Part shown: positions 23,105-34,990 of the stretch, in pieces
Position numbering within the stretch: position 1 is the first letter of the stretch
How the letters are laid out: every line of letters begins with the position of its first letter
DNA from: Dryomyza anilis
Taxonomy: Eukaryota; Arthropoda; Insecta; Diptera; Dryomyzidae
DNA: 64,000 nucleotides
Reading direction: 5' to 3'
NCBI GenBank assembly: GCA_951804985.1
Contig: OX638131.1
Location: 3,782,001 to 3,846,000, forward strand
Translations under genes and position numbers: made by a program
The notes under the pieces: model-generated
Told to the model about the DNA's origin: nothing
The model's input: the letters and a program-made list of their open reading frames with translations, nothing else
The model's database searches: none

Positions 23105-23726
23105 CATTGAAAATACTTTTTACCAAAAATTTAATTTATTGAGAAAAAAATTTAATATTTTGTGAACATTTATTTGTTGTGAAAAATCAAATTTTTTGTA
23201 AAAAATTAATTTTCTTAATAAAAATTTAAATTATTAGTGAAAATTTAATTTTTTTTAGTGTTAATTTTAAATTTTTAGTGAAAATTTGAAATTTTAGTGA
23301 AAATTTGAATTTTTGGTGAAAAATTAAATTTTTAGTGAATAATTGAATTTTTAGTAAAAAAAATTTAATTTTTAGTGAAAATTTGAAATTTTAGTGAAAA
23401 TTTGTAATTTTAGTGAAAATTTGAATTTTTGATAAAAAAATTAATTTTTAGTGAGAAACGAATTTTTAGTGATAATTTGAATTTGTAGTGAAAAATTGAA
23501 TTTTTAATGAAAATTTGAAATTTTAGTGAAAATTTGAAATTTTAGTGAAAATTTGTAATTTTAGTGAAAATTTGAATTTTTGGTAAAAAATTTAACTTTT
23601 AGTGAGAAACGAATTTTTAGTGATAATTTGAATTTGTAGTGAAAAATTGAATTTTTAGTGAAAAATTGAATTTTTGGTGCAAAATTGAATTTTTAGTGAA
23701 AATTTTAATTTTTAGTGAAAAATTAA
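23105..23726 (+). repeat. ~18-bp minisatellite, left part
   Basis: Degenerate units of TTTAGTGAAAATTTGAAT type, over 25 copies. A higher-order duplication is visible: the stretch with GTGAGAAACGAATTTTTAGT and GATAATTTGAATTTGTAGTG occurs at about 23450 and again at 23610. It continues after the hAT insertion at 25549. Confidence 0.85.
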
Positions 23727-23937
23727 ATTTTGAGCAGGGGTAGAAACCGGAACTATAAAAAGAACGTTTGGCAATCGTTCCGATTTTGTTCCGTTCCGGA
23801 ACGAACGAAAAGCAAAAGTTCCGAGCGCAAACGTTTCAGTCGGAACTTTTGCTCAAAAGTTCCGTCTCAAAAGTTCCGATCGGAACTTTTGCATACAAAA
23901 AACGTTTGAATCGTTCCTATCGCCATATGCACGCATA

Positions 23938-24250
23938 CTGGTCCATCATTGGAACTTTTTTGGGTGAATCTGTTCCTGTGGGCCTAGATTCGCATCCTGG
24001 TGCGTCATTGGAACTTTTTCGGGTGAATCGCTACCTGTGGGCCGAGATACGGATCCTGGTGCGTCATTGGAACTTTTTAGTGTGAATCGCTTCCTGTGGG
24101 TCTAGATACGGATCCTGGTGCGTCATTGAAACTTTTTTGGGTGAATCTCTTCCTGTGGGCCTAGATACGCATCCAGGTGCGCCATTGGAACTTTCTTGGG
24201 TGAATCTGTTCCTGTGGGGCTAGATACGCATCCTGGTGCGTCATTGGAAC
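23938..24250 (+). repeat. Internal ~59-bp satellite, forward block (about 5 units)
   Basis: The unit reads GTGCGTCATTGGAAC, TTTTTGGGTGAATC, CCTGTGGGCCTAGATACG, CATCCTG. It repeats every 58-60 bases. Confidence 0.9.
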
Positions 24251-24254
24251 TAAT

Positions 24255-25330
24255 TTTGACCATTGAACACCAGGATAGGTATCTGGCCCAACAGAACAGA
24301 TTAACCTAAAAAAAGTTCCAATGGCGCACCTGGATGCGTATCTAGGCCCACAGGAAGAGATTCACCCAAAAAGTTCCAATGACGCACCAGGATGCTTATC
24401 TAGGCCCACAGGAAGCGATTCACCCTAAAAAGTTCCAATGACGCACCAGGATCCGTATCTGGGCCCACAGGAAGAGATTCACTCAAAAAAGTTCCAATGA
24501 CGCATTTGGATCCGTATCTAAGCCCACAGGAAGCGATTCACCCTAAAAAGTGCCAATGACGCACCAGGATGCATATCTAGGCCCACAGGAACACATTCAC
24601 CCAAGAAAGTTCCAATGGCGCACCTGGATGCGTATCTAGGCCCACAGGAAGAGATTCACCCAAAAAGTTCCAATGACGCACCAGGATCCGTATCTGGGCC
24701 CACAGGAAGAGATTCACTCAAAAAAGTTCCAATGACGCATTTGGATCCGTATCTAAGCCCACAGGAAGCGATTCACCCTAAAAAGTGCCAATGACGCACC
24801 AGGATGCATATCTAGGCCCACAGGAACACATTCACCCAAGAAAGTTCCAATGGCGCACCTGGATGCGTATCTAGGCCCACAGGAAGAGATTCACCCAAAA
24901 AGTTCCAATGACGCACCAGGATCCGTATCTAGGCCCACAGGAAGAGATTCACCCAAAAAAGTTCCAATGACGCACCAGGATCCGTATCTAGGCCCACAGG
25001 AAGCGATTCACCCGAAAAAGTTCCAATGACGCATCTGGATGCGTATCTAGGCCCACAGGAAGCGATTCACCCGAAAAAGTTCCAATGACGCACCTGGATG
25101 CGTATCTAGGCCCACAGGAACAGATTCACCAAAAAAAAGTTCCAATGACGCACCAGGATCCGTATCTAGGCCCACAGGAAGCGATTCACCCGAAAAAGTT
25201 CCAATGACGCACCTGGATGCGTATCTAGGCCCACAGGAAGCGATTCACCCAAAAAAGTTCCAATGACGCACCTGGATGCGTATCTAGGCCCACAGGAAAC
25301 GATTCACCCAAAAAAAGTTCCAACGACACA
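24255..25330 (-). repeat. Internal ~59-bp satellite, reverse block (about 18 units)
   Basis: The same unit in opposite orientation: AAGTTCCAATGACGCACC, AGGATCCGTATCTAGGC, CCACAGGAAGCGATTCACC. A four-unit higher-order block (about 24430-24665) is repeated at about 24666-24900, so the array grew by multi-unit steps. Confidence 0.9.
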
Positions 25331-25548
25331 CCTAGATGTGAATCCATACACATTGGAACTTTTAAACGGAACGAATCAATCGTTCTTCATCGGAACGTTC
25401 TTTGTCGGAACGATTCAAACGTTTTTTGTATGCAAAAGTTCCGAGCGGAACTTTTGAGCCGGAACTTTTGAGCAAAAGTTCCGATTGAAACGTTTGCGCT
25501 CGGAACTTTTGCTTTTCGTTCGTTCCGTTCCCAACCCCTGATTTTGAG

Positions 25549-25700
25549 TGAAAAATACAATTTTTAGTAAAAAATTTAATTTTTTGAAAAAAATTCCCTA
25601 TCTGAAAAAAAAAAAATAATTTTTAGTGAAAGATTGAATTTTTATTGAAACATTTTTTTTCTGAAAACTGAATTTTTAGTGAAAAAAATTGAATTTCATA
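25549..25700 (+). repeat. ~18-bp minisatellite, right part
   Basis: TTTTTAGTGAAA-type units resume directly after the 8-base duplication, showing that the hAT-type element inserted into the array. Confidence 0.75.
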
Positions 25701-27125
25701 TAACATGTTTATGTGGTCGAAATTAATAAAAAAACTACCGTTTTGATTACTTCTGATGATGGATATAACAAAGCTTAAAAGATTTAATTCATTGAATTAA
25801 AAATGCCGTTGTAATTAAAAATGCATTCAGTAACTGTTTTTCACGGAAAAACTGCATTATACAAATCTTATGTATTGTCTGCCACTTCTACTAATTTGCC
25901 TAATTACTTCACGAAACTATAAAACGAATCAATGAAAAAATGAAATTCCATTTAGCATTTATCTGTTTAAAACTTGAACCAAACATGCCTTAAAAACATA
26001 AGTCACACGCAGAACTGCTTTTATTACAACTTGGCCAATTAAGTAAAATAGAAAAATACAAAAAGTAGACAAAAAGCAGATACAAAAAAAAGAAGACACA
26101 AAAAAAGAGAAGAAGAAGCTGAAAAACCTCTACGGCCGGACGTTGCATTCCATACAAAAACCACTCAAGTCGAAAGCAGGCAGCCAGACAGACAACCGCT
26201 TTTCATATGCAAATCCACTGATTTGATTGTCTTTACTAACTCAATGCACTGAAATTGAAAGTAATTTTTCATGCAAAGAGCCAAATACAATTTTTATGCT
26301 AATCATTTAAAAAAAAAAGTTGTGCGTGTTTCGTTATTTTGTATTAAAACATTTTCCGGTTTTTTTTTCACGTTTTTGTTTAATAAAATTGATAAAATAT
26401 ACACTTTAATATAAGCCACTTAATAATACCTGTATTTTCTTCAAATCAATATAGGATGGATGTGGCAAGAAATAAAAAGTGCTTTCATTTTCAAACTGTA
26501 GAAATTCCGAAAACCCAAACCTCGCACAATATTATTCGACTGCCTTTCTTTGGTCTCAGCAGCAAACCAACAGCATCATCATCATCATCTCACTTTTGCT
26601 AACAACTTGAGTTAGGTGTTTTTTTTATTTTCTGTATTTCGAAAACACCAGGCTTAATTTTCTGTCATTAAGTTAGTTGTATTTGATGGTTATGGCTAAG
26701 ACCAGGTGTCGTTTTTACGCTAACCGCACCTACTAACGTGTTCCAACATCAGCATCCAACATCATCATCATCACCATTATTATCGTAATCATCATCATCA
26801 TTTCGATGTCTGTGGTCACTGGGTCAGCGGTTGTCTGCATAATGACTTCAATTACAACTATTGTTTTTGTGGCCTTTTCAATTAATGCAATTCATAGTTT
26901 GTGTAATTTTACCATAAGAAAAACATATGAGTTTTAAGATAAAACTACAAAAACATAACTCTCTCTTTTCTTTAAAATCAACCTATTACATGTTCTACAC
27001 GAGCTGATTAGCTACAGAGGCGGACTGAGATGGAAAATCATAAAATAAAGAACAAGGCCACATAATTGAATTTCAATTATTAATAATTTCCATTCTCATC
27101 ACTTCTAACTGTATTTAAAATACAA
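25701..27125. other. Non-coding AT-rich DNA with short CAT runs
   Basis: (CAT)n runs at 26573-26590 and 26765-26800. No gene recognised. A less AT-rich stretch at 26130-26200 has no protein-like frame. Confidence 0.4.
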
Positions 27126-27129
27126 ACCG

Positions 27130-28215
27130 ACTCATATATAGGACATGTTTAACTGAAATCGGATCTCTTTTTACCTATAGGGACTAATTAGATCATAAAA
27201 AATATTTTTTTCTCAATCGTAGGGCTTTTTCAAACTGATACATTGGACCTTTTAGTCAGAATGGACTTTTGTCCAAACCTTGCCCTCAGATCCATAATTC
27301 AAACATTGGTTACTCAGTCGTCCATTTTTATTTAAATCGAACCTCGAAACATCCTCAAATTAACCTTTCCTCGGCCGATGCGATCTCTTGAAACCGATAT
27401 CAGTCAGAACAGACCTGTCTTTATCAGTTACATATATCATTTTTGAACTAAATTGTTCTGATTTTATTCAACTTTTCATTATGATCTTTCTTCAGTCAGA
27501 TCGGTCTTTTGAAACCAGTAAATCGGCCCTAGTAGTTGGAACAGACCGTTGTCTACTTTAACATAAATCAGCGCTTTTTTATGCTTATACATTCAGATCC
27601 ATATTTTGGACGTTCTTTACCTCAATCAACGATCTTTTTATTATCATCGATCTATGACATCTTCTCAGTTGGAACTATCTCGTAAAACTGCTATATTTTG
27701 GCCCTTTCAGTCGGAAGAGATCTTTGTCCACTTCCAACAATGCTTATATATTCAGATCCATATCTAGTCTGTTAACTAAATCGTCTAAATCGACATCGAC
27801 GTATCAGCTCCTCAGAATGATCTTTCCTTAGCTATATTGGGCTCTTGAACCGGTACATGACTCCTTATAGGCCTTTGTGTACTTCCAAATCTGCGTTTAG
27901 ATTCAAATCCATACACAGCCGTTCTTAACGTAATCAGCCCAATTTTTTTATTTACTTCGATCTATCACATCCCCAAAATGGTTGGAGTGGTCCCTCGCAA
28001 CAGGAACATCACACTTTTTAGTACACTTCCAACTATTCCAACAATATATCGGACATTCTTTAAATAAATCAGTATTTTTTTATCATTGATCTGTGAAATA
28101 CAATCAAAATTTCCACACCTTAGTTGGAGTAGTAACTTGAAATTGGTACATCGTTCTTTTTACAGTCCGAATGGCCTTATTTTTCAGTCAGAATTGGCCT
28201 AAAGGGTCCTATTAG
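27130..28215 (+). repeat. Strongly degenerate ~155-bp tandem repeat
   Basis: The words CAGATCCATA, TTGTCCACTTCCAA, ATCGATCTATGACATC, CTTGAAACCGGTACAT and TTTCAGTCGGAA recur in the same order. The CA(G/A)ATCCATA word is at 27287, 27594, 27753 and 27904 (steps of about 2 x 154, 159 and 151). Confidence 0.5.
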
Positions 28216-29925
28216 GTATGTAAATGAACAGGACTTCTTTACTTTTAGACGGGTCCACTTTGCATTCTTAGTTTTAACATGTTGTATGGTTATTAATTCT
28301 TTGAGAAATTGTGTCTTTTATTAATCGGCCCCTTGAAGTAAGCTCAATTGAATTATATTGCATGTTGCGCCCCTGAGCCTCGAAATTGTCGTTTTCAGAT
28401 TCACCGTTCTTTGTTTTCCACTTTTTTTTCAACTTTTGTTTTTCTATAAGAAAATCATCAATTTATCAACGACTCCCTGTCTGTCAGTGCTTCATTATCT
28501 ACGCTGATTTATTATTTTAAAAATTAATTCTGTGATTTTTTTTTCATATTTTGTGGTATGACCGAAATATTTGTCTATAGGTCAACACCTCGTTTTCTGT
28601 GTGAGTGTAGTATGCTGTTTGTTACTGCTTGTAGGTTTTCCACGACTAGTGACCGGGTACAACCCATGCCCGAGTCATGTTCGTTATCACCTTCTGAGAT
28701 GCTATTTCCACTTCGTTCGTCTTCTTGTTCTTCTTGAGAGATCGCATTTAATTTTTATTATTTCGAGAAAGTTTTTGTCTCGCCCCATGTTTGATGTATT
28801 AGTTACTTTGGTGTCAAGTGACTTTTTTTTATTTTGGTTATGTCTTTTCGTTATGCTGTTTAATGGAGGAGCATGAAGAAGAAGGCATACGAAGTTCGTC
28901 CGTCGTCTATAGCAGTTGGTTCTTTATTAGTTTTCTGTTAAAATGGTACTTGATCATGTGCGCTTTGATACTTCTTAAAAGGCAGATTTGTTTAAAAATT
29001 TGTTTAGTTTCTTATTTAGCATATCTTGCTATTTGCTTGCTTAATTTGGGATTTATTACCGTGTTAGCATTTTTCGTATTTCCTACAGGTTCTTTCAGCA
29101 CTTATTTTTTACTACTTTTTAGCACCTTTCGTTACTTTATTTTCGTTAAGTCTTTCAGGGCCATTAACTTCCGTTACGCTTGTATGTCTCTCGGGCGGTT
29201 GGTTGGTCGATCGGGTTTGATCTTTTACCGTCCTGTCATTAAAAGTTCAATTTATTGATTGATTTTCTAGAATTTGTGTGAAGAGCGTAGATTCATTCAT
29301 TCGTTCAGGTAGCAAGTGTGAGAAAAACGTTGATGTGAGTTAAAAGGTTCTCGTAATTATGACGATGTAGTTAAAGAGCTAATGGAGCGTATATATGTGA
29401 GCTATGGTAAGTCAAGACATCGGAACAATCTTGGAAAAAGAATAATTCAGATATCGATGTTTAAAGTTTCTTTTAAGAAAAATGGAATACCCTACAAAAT
29501 TTTTCAACTGCGCGAAAAATTTATTTTTAACATTAAATTAGCGCAATATTGATTAAAATATTTCAGAGAATTTCGGAAATAACTTTCAAACTTCGAACTG
29601 AATTCTTTATAGCAGGTATTTCTACTATTTCACATAGTTTAAATTCGAAATGTGGTTCTCTATTTTGTATATTTGGAATTTCCAAAAGTTACTTTACAAT
29701 CCACAATGTTTTCGATATTATCCTACTAGAAATTAGCTCTATTGGGGTTGAAATGGTTCTGATCATTTTGCTCTTGTAAATGTCAGTTGTCAATCATAGT
29801 GTATACCAGGGGTTCCTAGCTAGTAACCCTTTCGCCCGTTGCGTCCGTAAGATAAACTTCTTCTTTTAAAAAAAATGGAAATCTGCGGACACGCTTTTGT
29901 TTATTTGTTGGAACTTTTAATGTGT
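28216..29925. other. T/G-rich intronic DNA, no gene called
   Basis: The plus strand is unusually rich in T and G at 28560-29260, which leaves two overlapping open frames (28571-28876 and 28818-29258). The encoded sequences are generic hydrophobic strings with no family resemblance. A CCAGGGGTTCCTAG word at 29808 resembles a hAT end but has no partner nearby. Confidence 0.4.
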
Positions 29926-30036
29926 TTTGTTATTGCGTTCTTCGTACACTTGTGTAGCGGTAAATAGAACACAAGAACGTTTTATACTGCGTTTTTGTTC
30001 GGAGCGAAATGGCTGTGCTCTCCTGGTGTATACCAC

Positions 30037-30042
30037 ACTTAC
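30037..30042 (-). other. Splice donor GTAAGT after spire exon
   Basis: On the minus strand the exon ends GATAGAG and continues GTAAGTGTGG, a full-consensus donor. It falls just after the acidic run, where the reading frame stops resembling spire. Confidence 0.85.
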
Positions 30043-30802
30043 CTCTATCTTCGAGCTCTTCATCGTCGTCGTCATCGTTGTTGTCCGTCGCCGTTGCCGC
30101 CGCCACACCATCCTCCAGAGCACCACCGTGCCGCTGTTGCCGCCGCGCCAAAACCGCGCGCAACTTGCGCTGCTTCTCCTTGAGCTCAGCCTCGCTCCAC
30201 GAGCAGTGCACCGAACCATCGCGATGCACGCTCAGATTGCCCAACGATTCGGGAATCTCCAGACCGGTGAAGACGCGACCGCCGTTGCCAGTGGCACCAG
30301 CGGCGACGCGGTACAACTTCACCGACTGAAAGATCAGTGCCCAGGCCTGCTCCTCGGAGAGTGGTGCCTTGAAAGAGTCCAAAATATCTTTCAGTGACAC
30401 ACAGTTCTCTGGGTTGGTGCAGAGACAGATGGGCGGCGGCGCTGGCGTGTTGGCGGTATTAGCAATCGCCTCGCCGTTGGCGCTATCTGGCGATGTGGAG
30501 AGAAAACCTTCCTCCACATCGGAGTGGCATTTTTTGCCGCCACTTAATTTGTTGGTTTTGTTTTTGTTCTGAAGCTCGGCGTCATGATTGTTATTGTTGT
30601 TGTTTTTATTATTGTTGTTGTTGCTGCTGCTGTTGCGTTTGCTTGGTATGGGCAACGTTTTGCTGAGTGCGGGCGTGGGCGTGACGATGCCACCTCCGCC
30701 GCCGCTGTCCTCATGCTGTGCGCACTGCGTGGTGCGCATGGCTGCGGTTGGCTTTATGTTGTTGTCGCCACTGCTCGCAATGACTGCGATCTCCTCAGCC
30801 AT
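30043..30802 (-). CDS. spir: spire, first coding exon (N-terminus and first half of KIND domain)
   Basis: Spire is an actin nucleator that works with the formin Cappuccino in oocyte actin-mesh assembly and vesicle transport. Its KIND domain binds the formin tail and its WH2 repeats bind actin. The exon encodes 253 residues plus one base (phase 1). Residues 1-125 are low complexity, with Gly at 34-38 and Asn runs at 61-65 and 67-72. Residues 133-165 (NCVSLKDIL, then SEEQAWALI and LYR) match the start of the KIND domain, and VHRDGSVH at 192-199 matches its conserved strand. A basic helix (204-225) and an Asp/Glu run (243-252) follow. The start ATG has a good fly context (AACAACAAT before ATGG) and is the first Met of the frame. 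The frame runs past the donor to a stop at 29930, but that part is intronic. The second half of KIND, the WH2 repeats and the FYVE-like zinc finger are not in the window. Identification rests on recognising KIND motifs, not on an alignment. Confidence 0.9.
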
Positions 30803-31440
30803 ATTGTTGTTGTTTTTCTTTATTAATTGTTGTTGTTGTAATTTGAGTTGTTTTTTAAAGGTTTTAATTAGCGATACGTTTTCCGTTTAGAGACACACTT
30901 TTTTTTGTTTTTCAAAACACATATATAATAAAAAAAAATCAAACATTTATATTCTTGGTCACATTTAATAATTTTAGCAATTGTTCTTGTTGTAGTTGCG
31001 GTTGTTGTAATTATCTATTTGCATTTGGTGGCTAATACGAAATTCTGCTGATAGCACCACCACTTCTGCTGTATTAATCAAAATCAAAATAAAAATATTA
31101 CAATTGATTTTTGAAAATAGATTTTGATATTTTTCATTATACTTGACACACACAATTGACGCAAAATAAACCGATTGATTGTAGCGAAAAAACACATAAA
31201 AGAAGACATAAAAATTGTTGAAATATTTGGATTTTCATTTGATTTTTTTTTTCTTGTTCACAAATTTACTTGGTTGTAATGCACTGTATAGTTTAGTAAG
31301 TTAGTTAGTTGTTGTAGATTGGTTGTGACACTTGTGCATTCACCGTTATTTCGCGCAGTTGCCTCTTTGACAGTTCAACGTAGTTGCCATGCTGCGAAAA
31401 CTAATCAGAATTCGCGATAATGTGGCGCTGTTGTCTGAAC
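30803..31440 (-). promoter_or_regulatory. Spire 5' leader and possible promoter
   Basis: Directly upstream of the ATG the minus strand is rich in CAA (30803-30840 and 30975-31020), as fly 5' leaders often are. The first 95 bases upstream contain no ATG. Around 31320-31440 the base composition is less AT-rich and includes GCGCGAAATAACGG and CAGCGCCAC. Past 31440 the sequence reverts to AT-rich and then to a long microsatellite. No TATA box or clean TCAGT initiator was found, so the start site is not fixed. A 5' intron is possible. Confidence 0.35.
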
Positions 31441-31599
31441 TCACCGCAGTAGCAGTACAGTGGGGTTAAATAGATTAATTTGCAAAATTTTAAAATTATA
31501 GAGAACTCATATTTTTGGAAATAATATAAATGATATATTTTAAAGTCAAATTAGGCAGCATTTTAGTCGAATCATGTTGATGACAAATTTGGAAATATT

Positions 31600-33480
31600 T
31601 TATTTCGTTGTTTTTAATTATTATTTCTTTATTTTCTTTTTATTTCATTATTTTTTTTATTTCTTTATTTCTATATTTATTTATTTTTTTATTTCTTTCT
31701 TTCTTCATTTTTTTATTTCTTTATTTATTTATTTATTTATTTATTTATTTCTTTATTTCTTTATTTCTTTATTTCTTTATTTCTTTATTTCTTTATTTCT
31801 TTATTTCTTTATTTCTTTATTTCTTTATTTCTTTATTTCTTTATTTCTTTATTTCTTTATTTCTTTATTTCTTTATTTCTTTATTTCTTTATTTCTTTAT
31901 TTCTTTATTTCTTTATTTCTTTTTTTCTTCATTTCTTTATTTCTCTATTTCTTTATTTCTTTATTTCTTTATTTCTGTATTTCTTTATTTCTTTATTTCT
32001 TTATTTCTTTATTTCTTTATTTCTTTATTTCTTTATTTCTTTATTTCTTTATTTCTTTATTTCTTTATTTCTTTATTTCTTTATTTCTTTATTTCTTTAT
32101 TTCTTTATTTCTTTATTTCTTTATTTTTTTATTTTTTTATTTCTTTATTTCTTTATTTCTTTATTTCTTTATTTCTTTATTTCTTTATTTCTTTATTTCT
32201 TTATTTCTTTATTTCTTTATTTCTTTATTTCTTTATTTCTTTATTTCTTTATTTCTTTATTTCTTTATTTCTTTATTTCTTTATTTCTTTATTTCTTTAT
32301 TTCTTTATTTCTTTATTTCTTTATTTCTTTATTTCTTTATTTCTTTATTTCTTTTTTTCTTCATTTCTTTATTTCTCTATTTCTTTATTTCTTTATTTCT
32401 TTATTTCTTTATTTCTGTATTTCTTTATTTCTTTATTTCTTTATTTCTTTATTTCTTTATTTCTTTATTTCTTTATTTCTTTATTTCTTTATTTCTTTAT
32501 TTCTTTATTTCTTTATTTCTTTATTTCTTTATTTCTTTATTTCTTTATTTCTTTATTTCTTTATTTCTTTATTTCTTTATTTCTTTATTTCTTTATTTCT
32601 TTATTTTTTTATTTTTTTATTTCTTTATTTCTTTATTTCTTTATTTCTTTATTTATTTATTTATTTATTTATTTATTTCTTTATTTCTTTATTTCTTTAT
32701 TTCTTTATTTCTTTATTTCTTTATTTCTTTATTTCTTTATTTCTTTATTTCTTTATTTCTTTATTTCTTTATTTCTTTATTTCTTTATTTCTTTATTTCT
32801 TTATTTCTTTATTTCTTTATTTCTTTATTTCTTTATTTCTTTATTTCTTTATTTCTTTATTTCTTTATTTCTTTATTTCTTTATTTCTTTATTTCTTTAT
32901 TTCTTTATTTCTTTATTTCTTTATTTCTTTATTTCTTTATTTCTTTATTTCTTTATTTCTTTATTTCTTTATTTCTTTATTTCTTTATTTCTTTATTTCT
33001 TTATTTCTTTATTTCTTTATTTCTTTATTTCTTTATTTCTTTATTTCTTTATTTCTTTATTTCTTTATTTCTTTATTTCTTTATTTCTTTATTTCTTTAT
33101 TTCTTTATTTCTTTATTTCTTTATTTCTTTATTTCTTTATTTCTTTATTTCTTTATTTCTTTATTTCTTTATTTCTTTATTTCTTTATTTCTTTATTTCT
33201 TTATTTCTTTATTTCTTTATTTCTTTATTTCTTTATTTCTTTATTTCTTTATTTCTTTATTTCTTTATTTCTTTATTTCTTTATTTCTTTATTTCTTTAT
33301 TTCTTTATTTCTTTATTTCTTTATTTCTTTATTTCTTTATTTCTTTATTTCTTTATTTCTTTATTTCTTTATTTCTTTATTTCTTTATTTCTTTATTTAT
33401 TTATTTATTTCTTTATTTTTTATTTTCTTATATCCTTATTTCTTTATTTCCTTAGTTCATTATTTCTTTATTTATTTTGT
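31600..33480 (+). repeat. 1.8-kb (ATTTCTTT)n microsatellite
   Basis: Over 200 copies of the 8-base unit, with rare variants. Variant marks recur: TTTTTCTTCATTTC at about 31921 and 32353 (432 bases apart = 54 units), and TTATTTTTTTATTTTTTTAT at 32121 and 32601 (480 bases = 60 units). A ~0.45-kb block has therefore been duplicated within the array. Because no frame contains a stop, long artefactual open frames cross it. Confidence 0.97.
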
Positions 33481-34390
33481 TTTAATACAAAATTTGCAAA
33501 TATATTAAAAAATATATTTTTTTATAAATATTAACAAAAATATGTTTAAAATTAGTACGCATTGAATTTTTTTAAATTGCAAAATTAACTTAAACTACAC
33601 TGGACACGAATGCGTTATACAATAGTTCGTTTAAAAAAAGGCTGATTTCGTAAGAAAATTGCTCATCTTTCATTTAACTGCAGTTTAAATGCGTAATTAT
33701 GAAATATTAGCATAAATTAGAAAAATACAAAACTCAGCAAATTGCTGGGAAAAACGCAATAACAAAGAGTAATTGACGATTTCAATGGAATTTTGTGACA
33801 AACCTAATTAATATATCATTAACTTGCATTGAATTTAAAGCCTTTCCAATTATGTCTTTATTTGTGTGGTGTATTTAATAATAAGTAGTAGATATTGTAC
33901 AATAATTTTGAAAAGAATAGGCTTTTATTTTATTAAGTTGCATACACGAACTTATGTAGTGCGTTAAAAACTACACTTTATTTTGAAATATCCATATAAA
34001 TTTGGTAGCACCCCGAAAACTAAACGATATCATTTATACCCCCAAACGATCGTTTCGATAATCGATAATGATAGGATTTTCGATAAAAAAACTAAGCTTT
34101 CTAAATTACATCGTAATATTTCTCGTTTGATATACCGAGTTTATTTTGAAACGTTTTTATTGTCGCTAAACAAATTTTATTTCTACACAAAATATTGTTT
34201 TTTTTTTTTGTATAGAAATTTAAAAAAAAATATATATATGAAAATATTTAAATTTTATATATATTTTTTATTTTTCATCATGTTCCAATTGCTGATAGTT
34301 ATTATATTTAAATTTTGTGATAATTGTTTTTCATTGATTAAAAAATACATGGAATTGAAAAAAAAACCTACAATATATTTTAAATAGAAT
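33481..34390. other. AT-rich DNA, no gene seen
   Basis: A 134-codon Lys/Phe/Tyr-rich frame (33983-34387, +) is explained by base composition. ATCGATAATGATAGG and TTTTCGATAAA words cluster at 34050-34090. Confidence 0.4.
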
Positions 34391-34394
34391 TCTT

Positions 34395-34990
34395 TTTTTT
34401 TTGTTATTATAAAATTAGATTTCTATTATAGAATTCACGATTTATTATACGAATTTAAACAGTTTATATTTTATAAAACGAATGCAGTACGAATGCAGTT
34501 GGTGTTCAATATTTGGATTTCGTTCGAAGAAGATTTCCAGCACATGTCCGATTTTTAATACAATTTTTTTATTATTTAGGTATTCATTTTTTTACAGTAT
34601 TATTTAATAATTTAATTAATATTTAATAAATTTTAATTTCCAATATATTTTTTAAAATATGCTGTTATGTCCCATTATCCGAACGAAATCGTGTTTAAGT
34701 TTTAAGGCACTATTTTTCACTGACTGAATAAATATAAGTAATTTGGAATAATTTCATTTTTATTGGATTTTTTTTGAACTCTACAGAATTCGATTTAAAA
34801 TGTAAAATTCACGATATTCAACCGTTTCAGTTCTATACAACGAATTCATACGATGTTTGGTGTTAAATATTTAAATTTTGATCGAATGAGTAAATCTCGA
34901 TTATTGTTTTTTTTTACATTTTCACAGTGATTTTAGTTGTCCTTGCAAATGATGAGCTAATAAAAATAATCTAATCACTGCTATTTTTAT
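34395..34990 (+). repeat. Degenerate direct repeat, two units ~370 bases apart
   Basis: AGAATTCACGATTTATTA, ACGAATGCAGTTGGTGTTC and GGATTTCGTTCGAAG (34425-34530) recur as AAAATTCACGATATTCAAC, ACGATGTTTGGTGTTAAA and TTTTGATCGAATGAG (34803-34890). Confidence 0.45.

Larger units (their letters stand above)
23735..25540. mobile_element. hAT-type foldback element with internal satellite (1806 bp)
   Basis: Ends CAGGGGTAG and CAACCCCTG lie inside a perfect 8-base duplication ATTTTGAG (23727-23734 and 25541-25548). An 8-base duplication and CAGGGG termini are hallmarks of the hAT superfamily. Terminal arms of ~135-185 bases (23735-23918 and 25407-25540) are inverted copies rich in GGAACTTTTGC words; the left arm has ~48 extra bases. 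The interior is ~59-bp units in two opposed blocks. There is no transposase. Confidence 0.9.
1..30042 (-). other. Probable spire intron (5' part, at least 30 kb)
   Basis: No minus-strand open frame below 30 kb resembles the rest of KIND, a WH2 repeat or the zinc finger, so the intron is inferred to run off the window. It is filled with dispersed and tandem repeats listed separately. A short exon hidden among repeats cannot be excluded without RNA data. Confidence 0.6.

Noticed and set aside
24255..25330. CRISPR-like array (regular repeat spacing)
   Set aside because: Units are contiguous with no unique spacers, and the host is eukaryotic; it is satellite DNA inside a transposon.
23768..25457. 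Frames of 64-105 codons in the hAT-type foldback
   Set aside because: They follow the 59-bp units and arms; no transposase motif.
28818..29258. 146-codon hydrophobic plus-strand frame, overlapping a 101-codon frame at 28571
   Set aside because: T/G-rich strand composition removes stops; no motif and no start context. Kept only as a note on the region.
29808..29850. CAGGGGTTCC word as a hAT terminus
   Set aside because: No matching inverted end and no 8-base duplication found nearby.
29927..30397. Plus-strand frames of 60-156 codons over the spire exon
   Set aside because: Shadows of the spire exon in other frames; the KIND motifs fix the minus-strand frame.
31574..33508. Two overlapping open frames of over 600 codons (Phe/Leu/Ile/Ser/Tyr repeats)
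   Set aside because: Pure translation of the stop-free 8-bp microsatellite; two frames are open at once with the same repeating peptide.
33983..34387. 134-codon Lys/Phe/Tyr-rich frame
   Set aside because: Composition is that expected of AT-rich DNA; no conserved motif or G/C-biased third positions.
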